A stretch of 64,000 bases of DNA from Platanthera guangdongensis (Eukaryota > Streptophyta > Magnoliopsida > Asparagales > Orchidaceae). This document shows, one piece after another, positions 1 through 9,317 of the stretch. The stretch is taken from assembly GCA_039583875.1 (NCBI GenBank), contig CM077150.1, positions 182,656,375-182,720,374 on the forward strand, in the 5' to 3' direction. How positions within the stretch are numbered: position 1 is the first letter of the stretch; the number at the start of each line of letters is the position of its first letter. The notes beneath the pieces were generated by a model. It ran no database searches and was not told the origin of the DNA. It saw only the letters and a program-made list of their open reading frames with translations. Position numbers and translations under genes: made by a program.

Positions 1-220
1 GAGTCAAAAAGAATACAAATGCATGCATTCATGGTTTAGGCACATGAGTTAGTATGATGGTGGTGAACCATCTTAGGATAAGCATAACATCATCATGGTA
101 AAAACAACTCCCAGAGCAAGTTTTGCAGTTGAAGTTCATATTTAAGTGTGTTTGTCCGTACCTGGTAGTTTTGTTCTAGTTGATGGGCTAGGATTTGTCT
201 AAAGCTTGTGCGATTTTAGG

Positions 221-1012
221 ATGGCGAGACGTCGTGCGACGAGATTGACCCCCCAATCTGAGGGTGAGACGTCAGGAGCGCAGAGTGATGCGTTGGTAGA
301 AAGCCTGCGGCAGAGTAATGAGGAGTTATCGAGGCAGGTAGTGGCTATGCAGGCTCAGATTCAGTCCCTTGTAGTAGTGGTGGCGGGACAGACCCCGAGA
401 GCTCAGAACCCCGCTGAGGGGGTAGTTGTTCCTACCCCTCCTGCTCCTCCCGTGCCTTTGGTTGTGGTGCCCCCGGAGATGGCGTTCATATCCCAGTTTC
501 AGCGGCTAAGACCCCCTACCTATGATGGGCAAGCAGATTTCATGATTTATGACGACTGGCTGATTACCATCGAGGAGATGTTCTCTTACTCAAGGATTAC
601 GGACGATCAGAGAGTGATGCTCGCTGCCTACCAGCTCAAGGGCTTAGCAAAGAACTGGTGGCTGAGAGAGAAAGAGGGCTTAGTGGCAGGTTGCACTTGG
701 GAGTCATTTAAGGTGATGTTGTTAAGTAAGTTTCTGCCTTCAGTCGAACGGGACCGGCTAATGAATGACTTTCTTCATTTAAAGCAAAGGAAACTCACGG
801 TTAGTGAGTATGAGATTGAGTTTAGTAAGTTGAGTCGGTTTGCTCCGGGTCTGGTGAGTGTTGAGGCAGACCGAGTTAAGCGATTTCTGGGTGGACTAAG
901 AAGCGACATTCAGCAGTTAGCGAATGCCTATGGAGCAGTCAGTTATGCCAGCGTGGTTGAAGCTGCCTTGAGAGTTGAGGCCATTGAGAATGCCAAGAAT
1001 AGAGGCCAGTAG
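221..1012 (+). pseudogene. gag: gag capsid region of chromovirus unit A
   Basis: This is the capsid part of the Gag polyprotein, which packages element RNA in cytoplasmic virus-like particles. I take ATG 221 as the start (MARRRATRL); upstream in-frame codons begin with TTG. Residues about 20-60 look coiled-coil-like and are followed by a proline/valine-rich linker. The retrotransposon gag fold (residues about 100-240) shows the family pattern YDDWLITIEEMF, then KNWW, WESFKVMLLSKFLP and FLHLKQRKLTVSEYEIEFSKL. The frame ends at TAG 1010-1012, after NRGQ, but the zinc knuckles continue in the same frame beyond it, so the stop cuts off the nucleocapsid. It probably arose from CAG. Confidence 0.9.
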
Positions 1013-3217
1013 TTAAGGAAGGATAAGCGGAAGACTGGTGGAGGGAAGTGCCCTCAGGAACCTGATGCTGTCTCGAGAAAGAAGGTCAAAGAGATTTGTA
1101 GCTTTTGTGGCCGGCCAGGCCACCCCTTTGAGAAGTGTTTCAAAAGGTTCGCAGCGCAGAAGAAGGAACAGGTGCACGCGATTCAGGGTGTTTCCAGGGG
1201 AGACGTGGTGTGTGCCTTGTGTGGAAGGAAGGGGCATGAGGCTGCCCGTTGTTGGTTAAAAGATAAGGTCTGTTTTCAGTGCGGCCAGAAGGGTCATCTC
1301 AAGACAAGGTGCCCTCAGACCCAGCCTATTCTGCAGTCAGTTCCCCTCCAGGCTTTGCCACCGCCTCATCAAATGGATAAGGGAAAAGGGAAGCTGAATG
1401 TGCTTTCGGCAGATGAAGCGCAGACCTCGACCCAGGTTATCTCAGGACGATTTAAGGTAAAGAACCGCTGGGCGTGCGTTCTCTTCGATTCCGGCGCTAC
1501 CCACTCGTTTGTGGCTAGAGCCTTCGTGGAGCGGTTCAGTTTGGGCCTAGATCATGTTGGTGGTGCCTTCTGCGTTAAGTTCCCCTCTGGTGACTCTGTG
1601 GTTACGGACCTGGGTGTCCTAGATTGTCCGATTTTGTTGGGAGATTTTCTAGCCAAGGCAGATTTGAAGGTGATTGACCTGGAGGACTTCGACGTTATTT
1701 TGGGCATGGACTGGTTGTCAAGGTACGATGCTGTGATCCAGTGCAAGGGTAAGCGCTTGGACTTCGTCAAAGAGAACGGTCAGCCAGGGAGCGTTTATGG
1801 ATATTCTCTCCAGGAGTCTCCAGTCATTTCTGCGGTGCGTGCTCGGAAGTTGCTTGTTTCTGGCTGTTTTGCCTGCGTGGTTTCTCTGGTAGGGATGACT
1901 GTTAGTGTGCCCCGCTTGGAAGAGATTCCTGTGGTGTGTGACTTCTCTGATGTGTTTCCTGACGATCTTCCCGGTCTCCCGCCCGATCGAGATGTCGAGT
2001 TTGCGATAGATTTGGAGCCAGGCACGCGTCCTATTGTAAAGGCGCCGTATCGGATGGCCCCGCGGGAGCTGGAAGAGTTGCGAGTTCAGCTGGATGAGTT
2101 ATTGGCAAAAGGCTTTATAAGGCCGAGTTCTTCGCCTTGGGGTGCGCCAGTGCTGTTCGTTAAAAAGAAGGATGGGTCGATGAGGTTATGCATCGACTAT
2201 AGAGAGCTGAACAAGGTTACTATTAAGAACAGGTACCCTTTGTCGCGAATCGACGATTTGTTTGACCAACTGCGTGGTAGTGCCGTGTTTTCCAAGATAG
2301 ATCTTCGTTCGGGCTATCACCAGTTGAGGATTCGGGAGTCAGATGTTCCGCGGACGGTGTTCCGTTCTCGTCATGGGCATTTTGAGTTTTTGGTTATGTC
2401 ATTCGGTTTGACTAATGCGCCCTCAGCTTTTATGGATTTGATGAACAGAGTTTTCAAGGATTTTCTAGATAAGTTCATGATTGTCTTTATAGACGATGTT
2501 TTGGTGTATTCTAAGGATGCAGAGGAGCATGATCGACATTTGCGGCTGGTCTTGGCGACTCTGAGAGACCATATGCTATACGCCAAGCTGAGCAAATGTG
2601 AATTTTGGTTGCCTCAAGTTTCTTTTCTAGGCCACATGATTAATAAGGAGGGAATATTGGTGGACCCAGAAAAGATCGCAGCTGTTATGGAATGGACGAG
2701 ACCTGTTACCCCCAAAGAGATCAGAAGCTTCTTGGGTTTGGCTGGTTATTATAGAAGATTTGTAGAAGGCTTCTCTACCTTGTCCGCGCCGTTGACCAAG
2801 TTGACGCAGAAGAACGTAGCTTTTATATGGGATGGCAAGTGCGAGAAGGCTTTTGAGGAACTAAAAAGAAGGCTATGTTCGGCTCCAATTTTGTCCTTAC
2901 CTACAGAGGGTAGTGAGTATAATATATATGTGGATGCGTCGCATGTCGGTCTGGGCTGCGTTTTGATGCAGGGCGGAAAGGTGATTGCGTACGAGTCGAG
3001 GCAGCTAAAGACTCATGAGAGGAACTACCCTACGCATGACCTGGAGTTTGCAGCTGCGATTTATGCGTTGAAATTGTGGAGGCATTTGCTATATGACGCG
3101 CAGTGCAAGATTTTCACGGATCATAAGAGTTTGAAGTATGTCTTCACTCAGAAAGAATTGAATCTGCGCCAGCGGCGGTGGTTGGAGTATGTGGCCGACT
3201 ATGATGTCGAAATTTAG
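1013..3217 (+). pseudogene. pol: nucleocapsid, protease, reverse transcriptase and RNase H of unit A
   Basis: This is in the same frame as gag, after the TAG at 1010. Three CCHC knuckles come first: [14 protein letters not shown] (1097-1138), [14 protein letters not shown] (1211-1252) and [14 protein letters not shown] (1271-1312). The retropepsin site FDSGATHSF has its Asp codon at 1487. RT spans roughly 2000-2640 with [20 protein letters not shown] and catalytic FIDD at 2486-2497. The connection and RNase H follow (YVDAS near 2930, TDHKSL near 3117). This copy reads RTVFR and AYESRQ where unit B and the family read RTAFR and AYGSRQ. The segment ends at TAG 3215-3217 inside VEI-YHPGK, where the family has a Gln codon. 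Confidence 0.92.
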
Positions 3218-4096
3218 TATCATCCGGGCAAGGCAAATGTGGTGGCTGATGCCTTGAGTCTCAAGTCAGGTAAGATTTTTAATCTTTCCGCCGAGCGTCT
3301 AGTGGAAAAGTTTCTTTTGATGGGCATTTCTGTGGGAAGCTGTGATTCGCAGAGTAGCATAGCAGTAGCAGAACCTTCGTGGATTACGCTTACGAGACTA
3401 CATCAGAAGGACGATCCCGATCTTCTGCATTTGTATCTTCGAGCTGAGAAGGGTGAATTACCAGACTTCTCTATAGATGATGCGGGTACCTTGAAGTACC
3501 GTGGCAGGTTTTGCATCCCCGCAGTTGGAGATATCCGGGTTATGGTGTGCAGAGACACCCACGGATCTAGCGTTGCCTACCATCCAGGGTCTACCAAGAT
3601 GTATCATGATTTAAAACAGATTGCATGGTGGTACAGGATGAAGAAGGACATAGCCAGATTTGTTTCAGAGTGTTTCACTTGCAGGCGTGTGAAAGCCGAC
3701 CATGGGAGGCCTAGTGGCAAGCTGACTCCCTTGGAGATTCCGATGTGGAAGTGGGAGAGTATCTCGATGGATTTCATTACCGGCTTACCGAGATCGCCTA
3801 AGGGGCATGATTCAGTTTGGGTAATTGTAGGCAGATTAACGAAAATCGCTCATTTCGTACCATTTAAGATCGATTATCCGATGAGGAAGATAGCCGAGCT
3901 GTATCTGGAAGAGGTTGTCAGATTGCATGGTGTACCCGTAAGTATCATATCAGATCGAGACTCAAGGTTCACGTCTCGTTTTTGGAAGAGCCTTCAAGAA
4001 GGGTTGGGTACAGATTTGAGATATTCCACGGCTTATCACCCGCAGACCAATGGTCAGACGGAGCGAGTAAATCAGATTGTGGAAGATATGATCTGA
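3218..4096 (+). pseudogene. pol: integrase zinc-binding domain and catalytic core of unit A
   Basis: This continues the pol frame without a shift. The RNase H tail (YHPGKANVVADALS) is followed by the HHCC zinc-binding domain (CRDTHGSSVAYHPG to CFTCRRVKADH). The catalytic core has Asp at 3770 (SMDFITGLP), Asp at 3953 (ISDRDSRF) and Glu at 4061 (GQTERVNQ). That gives a correct D-35-E spacing between the last two. The protein joins element cDNA to host DNA in the nucleus. TGA 4094-4096 cuts the frame after VEDMI; the neighbouring family sequence suggests a former Arg codon CGA. All catalytic residues are present, so the lesions are nonsense rather than missense. Confidence 0.9.
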
Positions 4097-4804
4097 TGCT
4101 ATATTCTGGACCACGGAGGAGCGTGGGACGAGCGCTTGCGGCTTATGGAATTCGCCTATAACAACAGTTATAAAGAAAGCCTGCAAATGGCTCCCTTTGA
4201 AGCTTTGTATGGGAGGCGCTGTAGGACTCCCTTGTTTTGGGCTGAGCTTGGCGAGGGACCTTTGTTGGGTCCAGAAGCGCTTGGGGAGATGGAAACAGCT
4301 GTGAAGCTTATTCGGGAAAAGCTTCGGATAGCCCAAGAGAGATATGAGAAGAACGCCAATCAGCGTAGGTCGGACTTGGAATTTGTTGTGGGGGACTCGG
4401 TGTTCTTAAAGGTCTCCCCGTTGGTTGGAGTCAAGCGGTTTGGCAAGAATAAGAAGTTGGACCCGAGGTACGTGGGGCTGTTTCCGGTTGTTGAGCGGAT
4501 TGGAGTATCAGCCTACAGGCTGGCTTTGCCCGCAAATTTCCCTGGCGTGCATGATGTCTTCCACGTCAGTCAGCTGCGAAAATGTGTGATAAATGGCAGG
4601 CAGGTTTTGGATTCTGTGCCTCAGTTGGAGCCGAATCTTTCTTATGTGGAGGTGCCTGTTCGCATTTTGGATTCCCAAGTTCGGGCGTTGCGGAAGAAGA
4701 CTATTCCGATGGTTAAAGTTTTATGGAGGAATCAAGATGTGGAAAGCGCGACTTGGGAGTTGGAGTCGGCTATGAGGGAGGCTCACCCTCATCTGTTTCC
4801 CTGA
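4097..4804 (+). pseudogene. pol: integrase C-terminal region and chromodomain-like tail of unit A
   Basis: This is the last part of the same frame, ending at TGA 4802-4804. It begins with the end of the integrase core (LRLMEFAYNNSYKESLQMAP, then FEALYGRRCRTP) and continues through the GPF-type segment (DPRYVGLFPVVERIG, FHVSQLRKC). The final 60 residues (PVRILDSQVRALRKKTIPM to ATWELESAMREAHPHLFP) resemble the chromodomain-related tail of plant chromoviruses, which in this family helps direct integration to heterochromatin. The stop is close to where these polyproteins normally end, so I treat it as genuine. A 128-bp 3' untranslated segment with the polypurine tract follows. Confidence 0.88.
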
Positions 4805-4918
4805 TCTTGTGATTGGTATGTTCTATTTTATTTATTTATATTTAGCCTTTTTCCTGGCTCTTTCTCTCTCCTACTATATAGGAGTGTTGTGAGTAAAGTT
4901 TCGAGGCGAAACTTTCTT

Positions 4919-4932
4919 TTAGGGGGAGTGGC
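4919..4932 (+). other. polypurine tract of unit A
   Basis: The purine run TTAGGGGGAGTGG lies immediately upstream of LTR start TGTAACGCCC. It is the plus-strand primer site for reverse transcription and is repeated at 13224-13237 in unit B. Confidence 0.85.
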
Positions 4933-5324
4933 TGTAACGCCCCCGGTTTTCCTGTGTTTTGTTTGATCGATGGCTGGCGTTACGATGGCGTATTTCCGGC
5001 TTTTTGCCGTTGTAGAGCGTGGTCTTAGCTCTTAGGGTTCCCTGTGTAGCCTGTTTGTAGCCTGTTAGCAAGATTCCCTAGCTAGCCGGGGTCCGTTTGC
5101 TTGACTCGGTTGGGCCTCTTAGGGAATGCTTGTGTTTTGGCTTCGGGTGGTGATATCCCGGTTTTGTTCGTCGAATGCTAATTTCGACTTCGTAGTTGCG
5201 TTCGTAGCGTGGGTTTTTAGCTACGGCGTAAATTTCGTCTTTTTCCGAGAAGTTTCGGGTTTCGGGTTGTTTTGATATTGGGTGTAAATAATTATTAATA
5301 TGTTAATTGTTTAATATTAAAACC

Positions 5325-5336
5325 TATATATATAAA
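5325..5336 (+). promoter_or_regulatory. TATA box of chromovirus LTR 1
   Basis: TATATATATAAAG lies about 390 bp into the LTR, after an AT-rich stretch. The position is typical of a U3 promoter in a plant LTR. The same box is at 13630-13641 in LTR 2. The transcript start would be about 30 bp downstream. Confidence 0.7.
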
Positions 5337-5890
5337 GTCTTGGGTTAGAATTAGGGCTGGGTTCATTGTCTTTTCTTTTCTCTGCTTGGAAGAAGCCGCC
5401 GCCTGTGCGAGAGGGAGAGAACCGCCGGACTACCCTAGCCTTCGGACGCCGATTCCTGGAGATTTAGCGGTCGGAATTCGATTTCGAGAGTGGATCTGGA
5501 CTGCCCTCGCCGGGATCTGCTTTCTTTCTGCTCCTCAGCTTGCTGCTCTGCGGCCAGATCCGTGAGCGGGGGAGGCCGCCGGCCAAGTTTCTGGTATTTA
5601 GGCAAGTGATGTCCCCTCATCCTTGCCAAAGCTGATCTTTGTCTTTCTTTTGAGTTAATTTTATCTCTTTCCTGCTTAGATCCTAGGTGTACGCTAGGGT
5701 TCATCCCCGATCATGCCGTGGTTAGAGTAGAAAGTTCCAGTTATAATATCAGTTTTCCTGGAGGATTTTGTGTTATTAGGGACGGTTTTGGTTCGGTTCA
5801 GGTCGAGTAGATGCGATTGTCGATAGTTGTTGTACCCTAGAGCGAGACCTCGTTCTCATTTCTGGTTGTGTGCTGGATCTGGCGCCTGAA

Positions 5891-6475
5891 GCCAGACAGG
5901 GTGTCGACACCGTGGTGTCGACACCAGCCAGACAGGGTGTCGACACCGTGGTGTCGACACCAGCCTGTCAGGGTGTCGACACCGTGGTGTCGACACCAGC
6001 CAGACAGGGTGTCGACACCGTGGTGTCGACACCAGCCTGTCAGGGTGTCGACACCGTGGTGTCGACACCAGCCAGTCAGGGTGTCGACACCGTGGTGTCG
6101 ACACCAGCCTGTCAGGGTGTCGACACCGTTGTGTCGACACCAGCCTGTCAGGGAGTCAACATCGTGGTGTCGACACCAGCCTGTCAGGGTGTCGACACCG
6201 TTGTGTCGACACCAGCCTGTCAGGGTGTCGTCACCTTGGTGTCTACACCCGCAGCGGCAGTGTCGACACCTTGTGTCGACACCGACCGCAGTGGTGTCGA
6301 CACCCGCAGCGGCAGTGTCGACACCTTGTGTCGACACCGGCCGCAGTGTCAATACCTTGTGTCAACACCGGCCGCAGTGGTGTCGACACTTGGTGTCGAC
6401 ACCCGCAGCGGTAGTGTCGACACCTTGTGTCGACACCGGCTTGTCGTGGTGTCGACACACCGTGTCGACACTGGG
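5891..6475. repeat. tandem array of GGTGTCGACACC palindromes in LTR 1
   Basis: The first about 330 bp are nine or ten 36-bp units, each holding two copies of the perfect 12-bp palindrome GGTGTCGACACC separated by GT, then AGCC and AGACA or TGTCA. After 6220 the units become shorter and use CGCAGCGG spacers with GTGTCGACACC. Some palindromes have decayed to TGTCAACACC or TGTCTACACC. Open reading frames run through the array on both strands only because the unit length is a multiple of three. The array is downstream of the TATA box, so it should be in the transcript. Confidence 0.95.
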
Positions 6476-7841
6476 TGCTGCCCTTGCTTTGGGGTTAGGG
6501 AGACTCGGGGTTGGTTTTGTTTAGGCGTGGAAGGCCGCGTCGGTTGGACCCGACGTTTTTGCCTTGGGTTCGTGTGTTTCTTAGGACTGTTAGTGGGACT
6601 TTTCCCTAGGAGGGGGGCATTGGGTGTTCGGCTAATTTTCTGCATGCCGACTCTTGGGTTGTGGCAGGTGGTGGAGTTTTGGTGGCCTCTGGAGGGGTGG
6701 TTTAATGTGGAGAGCTGTGGCCACCGCCTTTTGCCCCAGTTTGGTTTGGTGTGTGTGGGACCCTAAAGCTGCCACTGTTTGACCCCTTAGCCCTTTTTGG
6801 GTCTGATTCTGGTTATGCATTCAGACCCATGTTTTGACCACTGCCACTTACCCACGTGTTAGGGCTGTTAGTCCCTTTCCTGTTTATGTTTTCCTTTCTT
6901 TTGGCATATATATATGTCTTGATGCTGTTGCAGGCTCTCTTGGTAGGGCATGTTGGTTTATTGCTCGCACTTGGTGTGCTCTGCGGTGTTTTAGACAGTA
7001 CTCTTTTCCTACTGCCATTCACTTTTTCTTTTACTTATAGCAGTTTGTTGCCGGGTTGGTACCCCTTCATCTTATTTGCTCATTAACCTATTGCTCTATT
7101 TACTTTTGATTGTTTCCTTGCTGAGGTGTTCTTTTCTTGAATGCCTCAGGTCCAGGTTGTAGCCAGTTCAGCGGCTAGTTCTCTTGGAGGGGCTTGTTGG
7201 TGGCCTCTAGGATAGCTGAGATTGCTGATCCCCGTTCTGTTGTGAGGTAGTTCTTTACTCTTTTGTATAGACACACATACTCGCCAGTGGGTTCGTGTCA
7301 GGTTGTTGGCGCCCACTGGTGGCTTCTTGTGATGCTGAATATGAATTTAAACTGCTGATTTTGCCTATTTGTGGTTGGTTACTTGCTTCTGGGAAGGATT
7401 TATGCTAGGTTGCATGTTAGATATTTTAAAACCTAAAAGTATTATTATATGTACCCCATGCATAACATGTTTCTAAATCAAAGACACTATTTTTCCTCAG
7501 TGTAAAACACTATTTTTTTATACCTACTATATTCACCTTAGGGTCGTGCCCCGGGGACACTTATGCTCATTTAGGGCGTCAATTTAATTGAACCAAAGTA
7601 TTTTCTGCTGCGTATAAATATAATTTTAACTGTGGACTAGCTGATCCACCGGGCCGAGGGATACGACCATTCAACATAACTGATTTTCTTTCATATTTAA
7701 TCAACAATTTTTCCTTAAAATCTAACGTCTAGAGTTTGCCTGAGCGTGTGCAGTTAACCCGTGCACCACGTGGCATTACGACACGTGTTTTCTCTTACTC
7801 TGATACGATTTTACCGTTGAGAAAATGCGGGTTGTGACAGT

Positions 7842-7852
7842 TGGTATCAGAG
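7842..7852 (+). other. primer binding site of unit B (initiator tRNA-Met)
   Basis: TGGTATCAGAG begins three bases after the LTR end. It is complementary to the 3' end of plant initiator tRNA-Met, which primes minus-strand synthesis. Confidence 0.93.
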
Positions 7853-8525
7853 GGAGGTTGCTTGACAAATGTTTGGGCAACCTTTCCCTTGTCTGCATTA
7901 GTGTTTAGCATCATACCATTCACACACCGATATGTCATCGGCACGTCTTGGCTGAAGCACGAACACTACACTACTGAGCATAAAGAAGTATACATGGCAT
8001 ATTATGTAGTATGGGATGCATAATATGTGTTTGTATATGGATCCACCATAGGAGGCAACATGTGAGGGTTATGTAGTATGGGATGCATAAGCTCACCACA
8101 TGAATGCGGCTAGCACGTTTTCGTCTTTCGTTACATGGGAATGTTATGTAGTATGGGATGCATACCATTTTCATGTGTACGCCTCCCATGGCATGCACTA
8201 AGGCCTTTTTAGAATGCATAGCACATCATGCATAGCATAACATTTCATAAGCACAACGTGCCAAGCTAAAGATTTGCAAGATGACATATGTACACACTTG
8301 GTTTTGAGTCAAAAAGAATACAAATGCATGCATTCATGGTTTAGGCACATGAGTTTGTATGATGGTGGTGAACCATCTTAGGATAAGCATAACATCATCA
8401 TGGTAAAAACAACTCCCAGAGCAAGTTTTGCAGTTGAAGTTCATATTTAAGTGTGTTTGTCCGTACCGGGTAGTTTTGTTCTAGTTGATGGGCTAGGATT
8501 TGTCTAAAGCTTGTGCGATTTTAGG
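7853..8525 (+). other. untranslated leader of unit B with a thrice-repeated 20-mer
   Basis: This is the stretch between primer site and gag ATG. The sequence TATGTAGTATGGGATGCATA occurs three times (about 8003-8022, 8070-8089, 8146-8165), each time in a different context. No coding frame is credible. In retroelements this interval usually holds dimerisation and packaging signals; that function is inferred, not shown. Confidence 0.75.
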
Positions 8526-9317
8526 ATGGCGAGACGTCCTGCGACGAGATTGACCCCCCAATCCGAGGGTGAGACGTCAGGAGCGCAGAGTGATGCGTTG
8601 GTAGAAAGCCTGCGGCAGAGTAATGAGGAGTTATCGAGGCAGGTAGTGGCTATGCAGGCTCAGATTCAGTCCCTTGTAGTAGTGGTGGCGGGACAGACCC
8701 CGAGAGCTCAGAACCCCGCTGAGGGGGTAGTTGTTCCTACCCCTCCTGCTCCTCCCGTGCCTTTGGTTGTGGTGCCCCCGGAGATGGCGTTCATATCCCA
8801 GTTTCAGCGGCTAAGACCCCCTACCTATGATGGGCAAGCAGATTTCATGATTTATGACGACTGGCTGATTACCATCGAGGAGATGTTCTCTTACTCAAGG
8901 ATTACGGACGATCAGAGAGTGATGCTCGCTGCCTACCAGCTCAAGGGCTTAGCAAAGAACTGGTGGCTGAGAGAGAAAGAGGGCTTAGTGGCAGGTTGCA
9001 CTTGGGAGTCATTTAAGGTGATGTTGTTAAGTAAGTTTCTGCCTTCAGTCGAACGGGACCGGCTAATGAATGACTTTCTTCATTTAAAGCAAAGGAAACT
9101 CACGGTTAGTGAGTATGAGATTGAGTTTAGTAAGTTGAGTCGGTTTGCTCCGGGTCTGGTGAGTGTTGAGGCAGACCGAGTTAAGCGATTTCTGGGTGGA
9201 CTAAGAAGCGACATTCAGCAGTTAGCGAATGCCTATGGAGCAGTCAGTTATGCCAGCGTGGTTGAAGCTGCCTTGAGAGTTGAGGCCATTGAGAATGCCA
9301 AGAATAGAGGCCAGTAG
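8526..9317 (+). pseudogene. gag: gag capsid region of chromovirus unit B
   Basis: This is the counterpart of the gag at 221-1012, with one amino-acid change near the start (MARRPATRL instead of MARRRATRL). The same TAG (9315-9317) separates capsid from the nucleocapsid knuckles. ATG 8526 is chosen because it gives the conserved MARR start and lies 700 bp after the primer site. Confidence 0.9.

Larger units (their letters stand above)
1..4932 (+). mobile_element. Ty3/gypsy Tekay/Del-type chromovirus, unit A internal region (5' end outside window)
   Basis: The window opens inside the untranslated leader of a chromovirus. Positions 1-4932 match 8306-13237 with a constant offset of 8305 and only about 30 differences that I counted by eye. 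The unit contains gag, three CCHC knuckles, protease, RT, RNase H, integrase and a C-terminal chromodomain-like segment in one frame, followed by a polypurine tract and an LTR at 4933. Its own 5' LTR lies beyond the left edge. The 2.9-kb LTR and the C-terminal domain suggest the Tekay (Del) clade; that assignment is from memory of the family. Confidence 0.92.
4933..7839 (+). repeat. chromovirus LTR 1, shared by units A and B
   Basis: This 2907-bp LTR starts TGTAACGCCC and ends GGTTGTGACA. It is both the 3' LTR of unit A (polypurine tract just before it) and the 5' LTR of unit B (primer binding site just after it). It contains a TATA box at 5325, a GC-rich leader-like stretch at 5390-5700, and the GGTGTCGACACC array at 5891-6475. 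The rest (6480-7839) has no coding support. It differs from LTR 2 by a net 13 bp, all within the array, plus scattered substitutions. Confidence 0.95.

Noticed and set aside
1010..1012. Programmed stop-codon readthrough between gag and pol in the chromovirus
   Set aside because: Two further stops of the same C-to-T type lie within RNase H and integrase, where readthrough has no known use; decay is simpler.
5837..6766. Long open frames on both strands (up to 298 codons) across the GTCGACACC array
   Set aside because: They arise from a 36-bp unit read in frame; the predicted peptides are simple repeats without a domain.
6834..7086. Short hydrophobic frames in LTR 1 (and 15152-15404 in LTR 2)
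   Set aside because: Overlapping frames in T-rich LTR sequence with no conserved start or family match.
7842..7852. tRNA gene
   Set aside because: Only the primer-complementary bases are present, not a tRNA fold.
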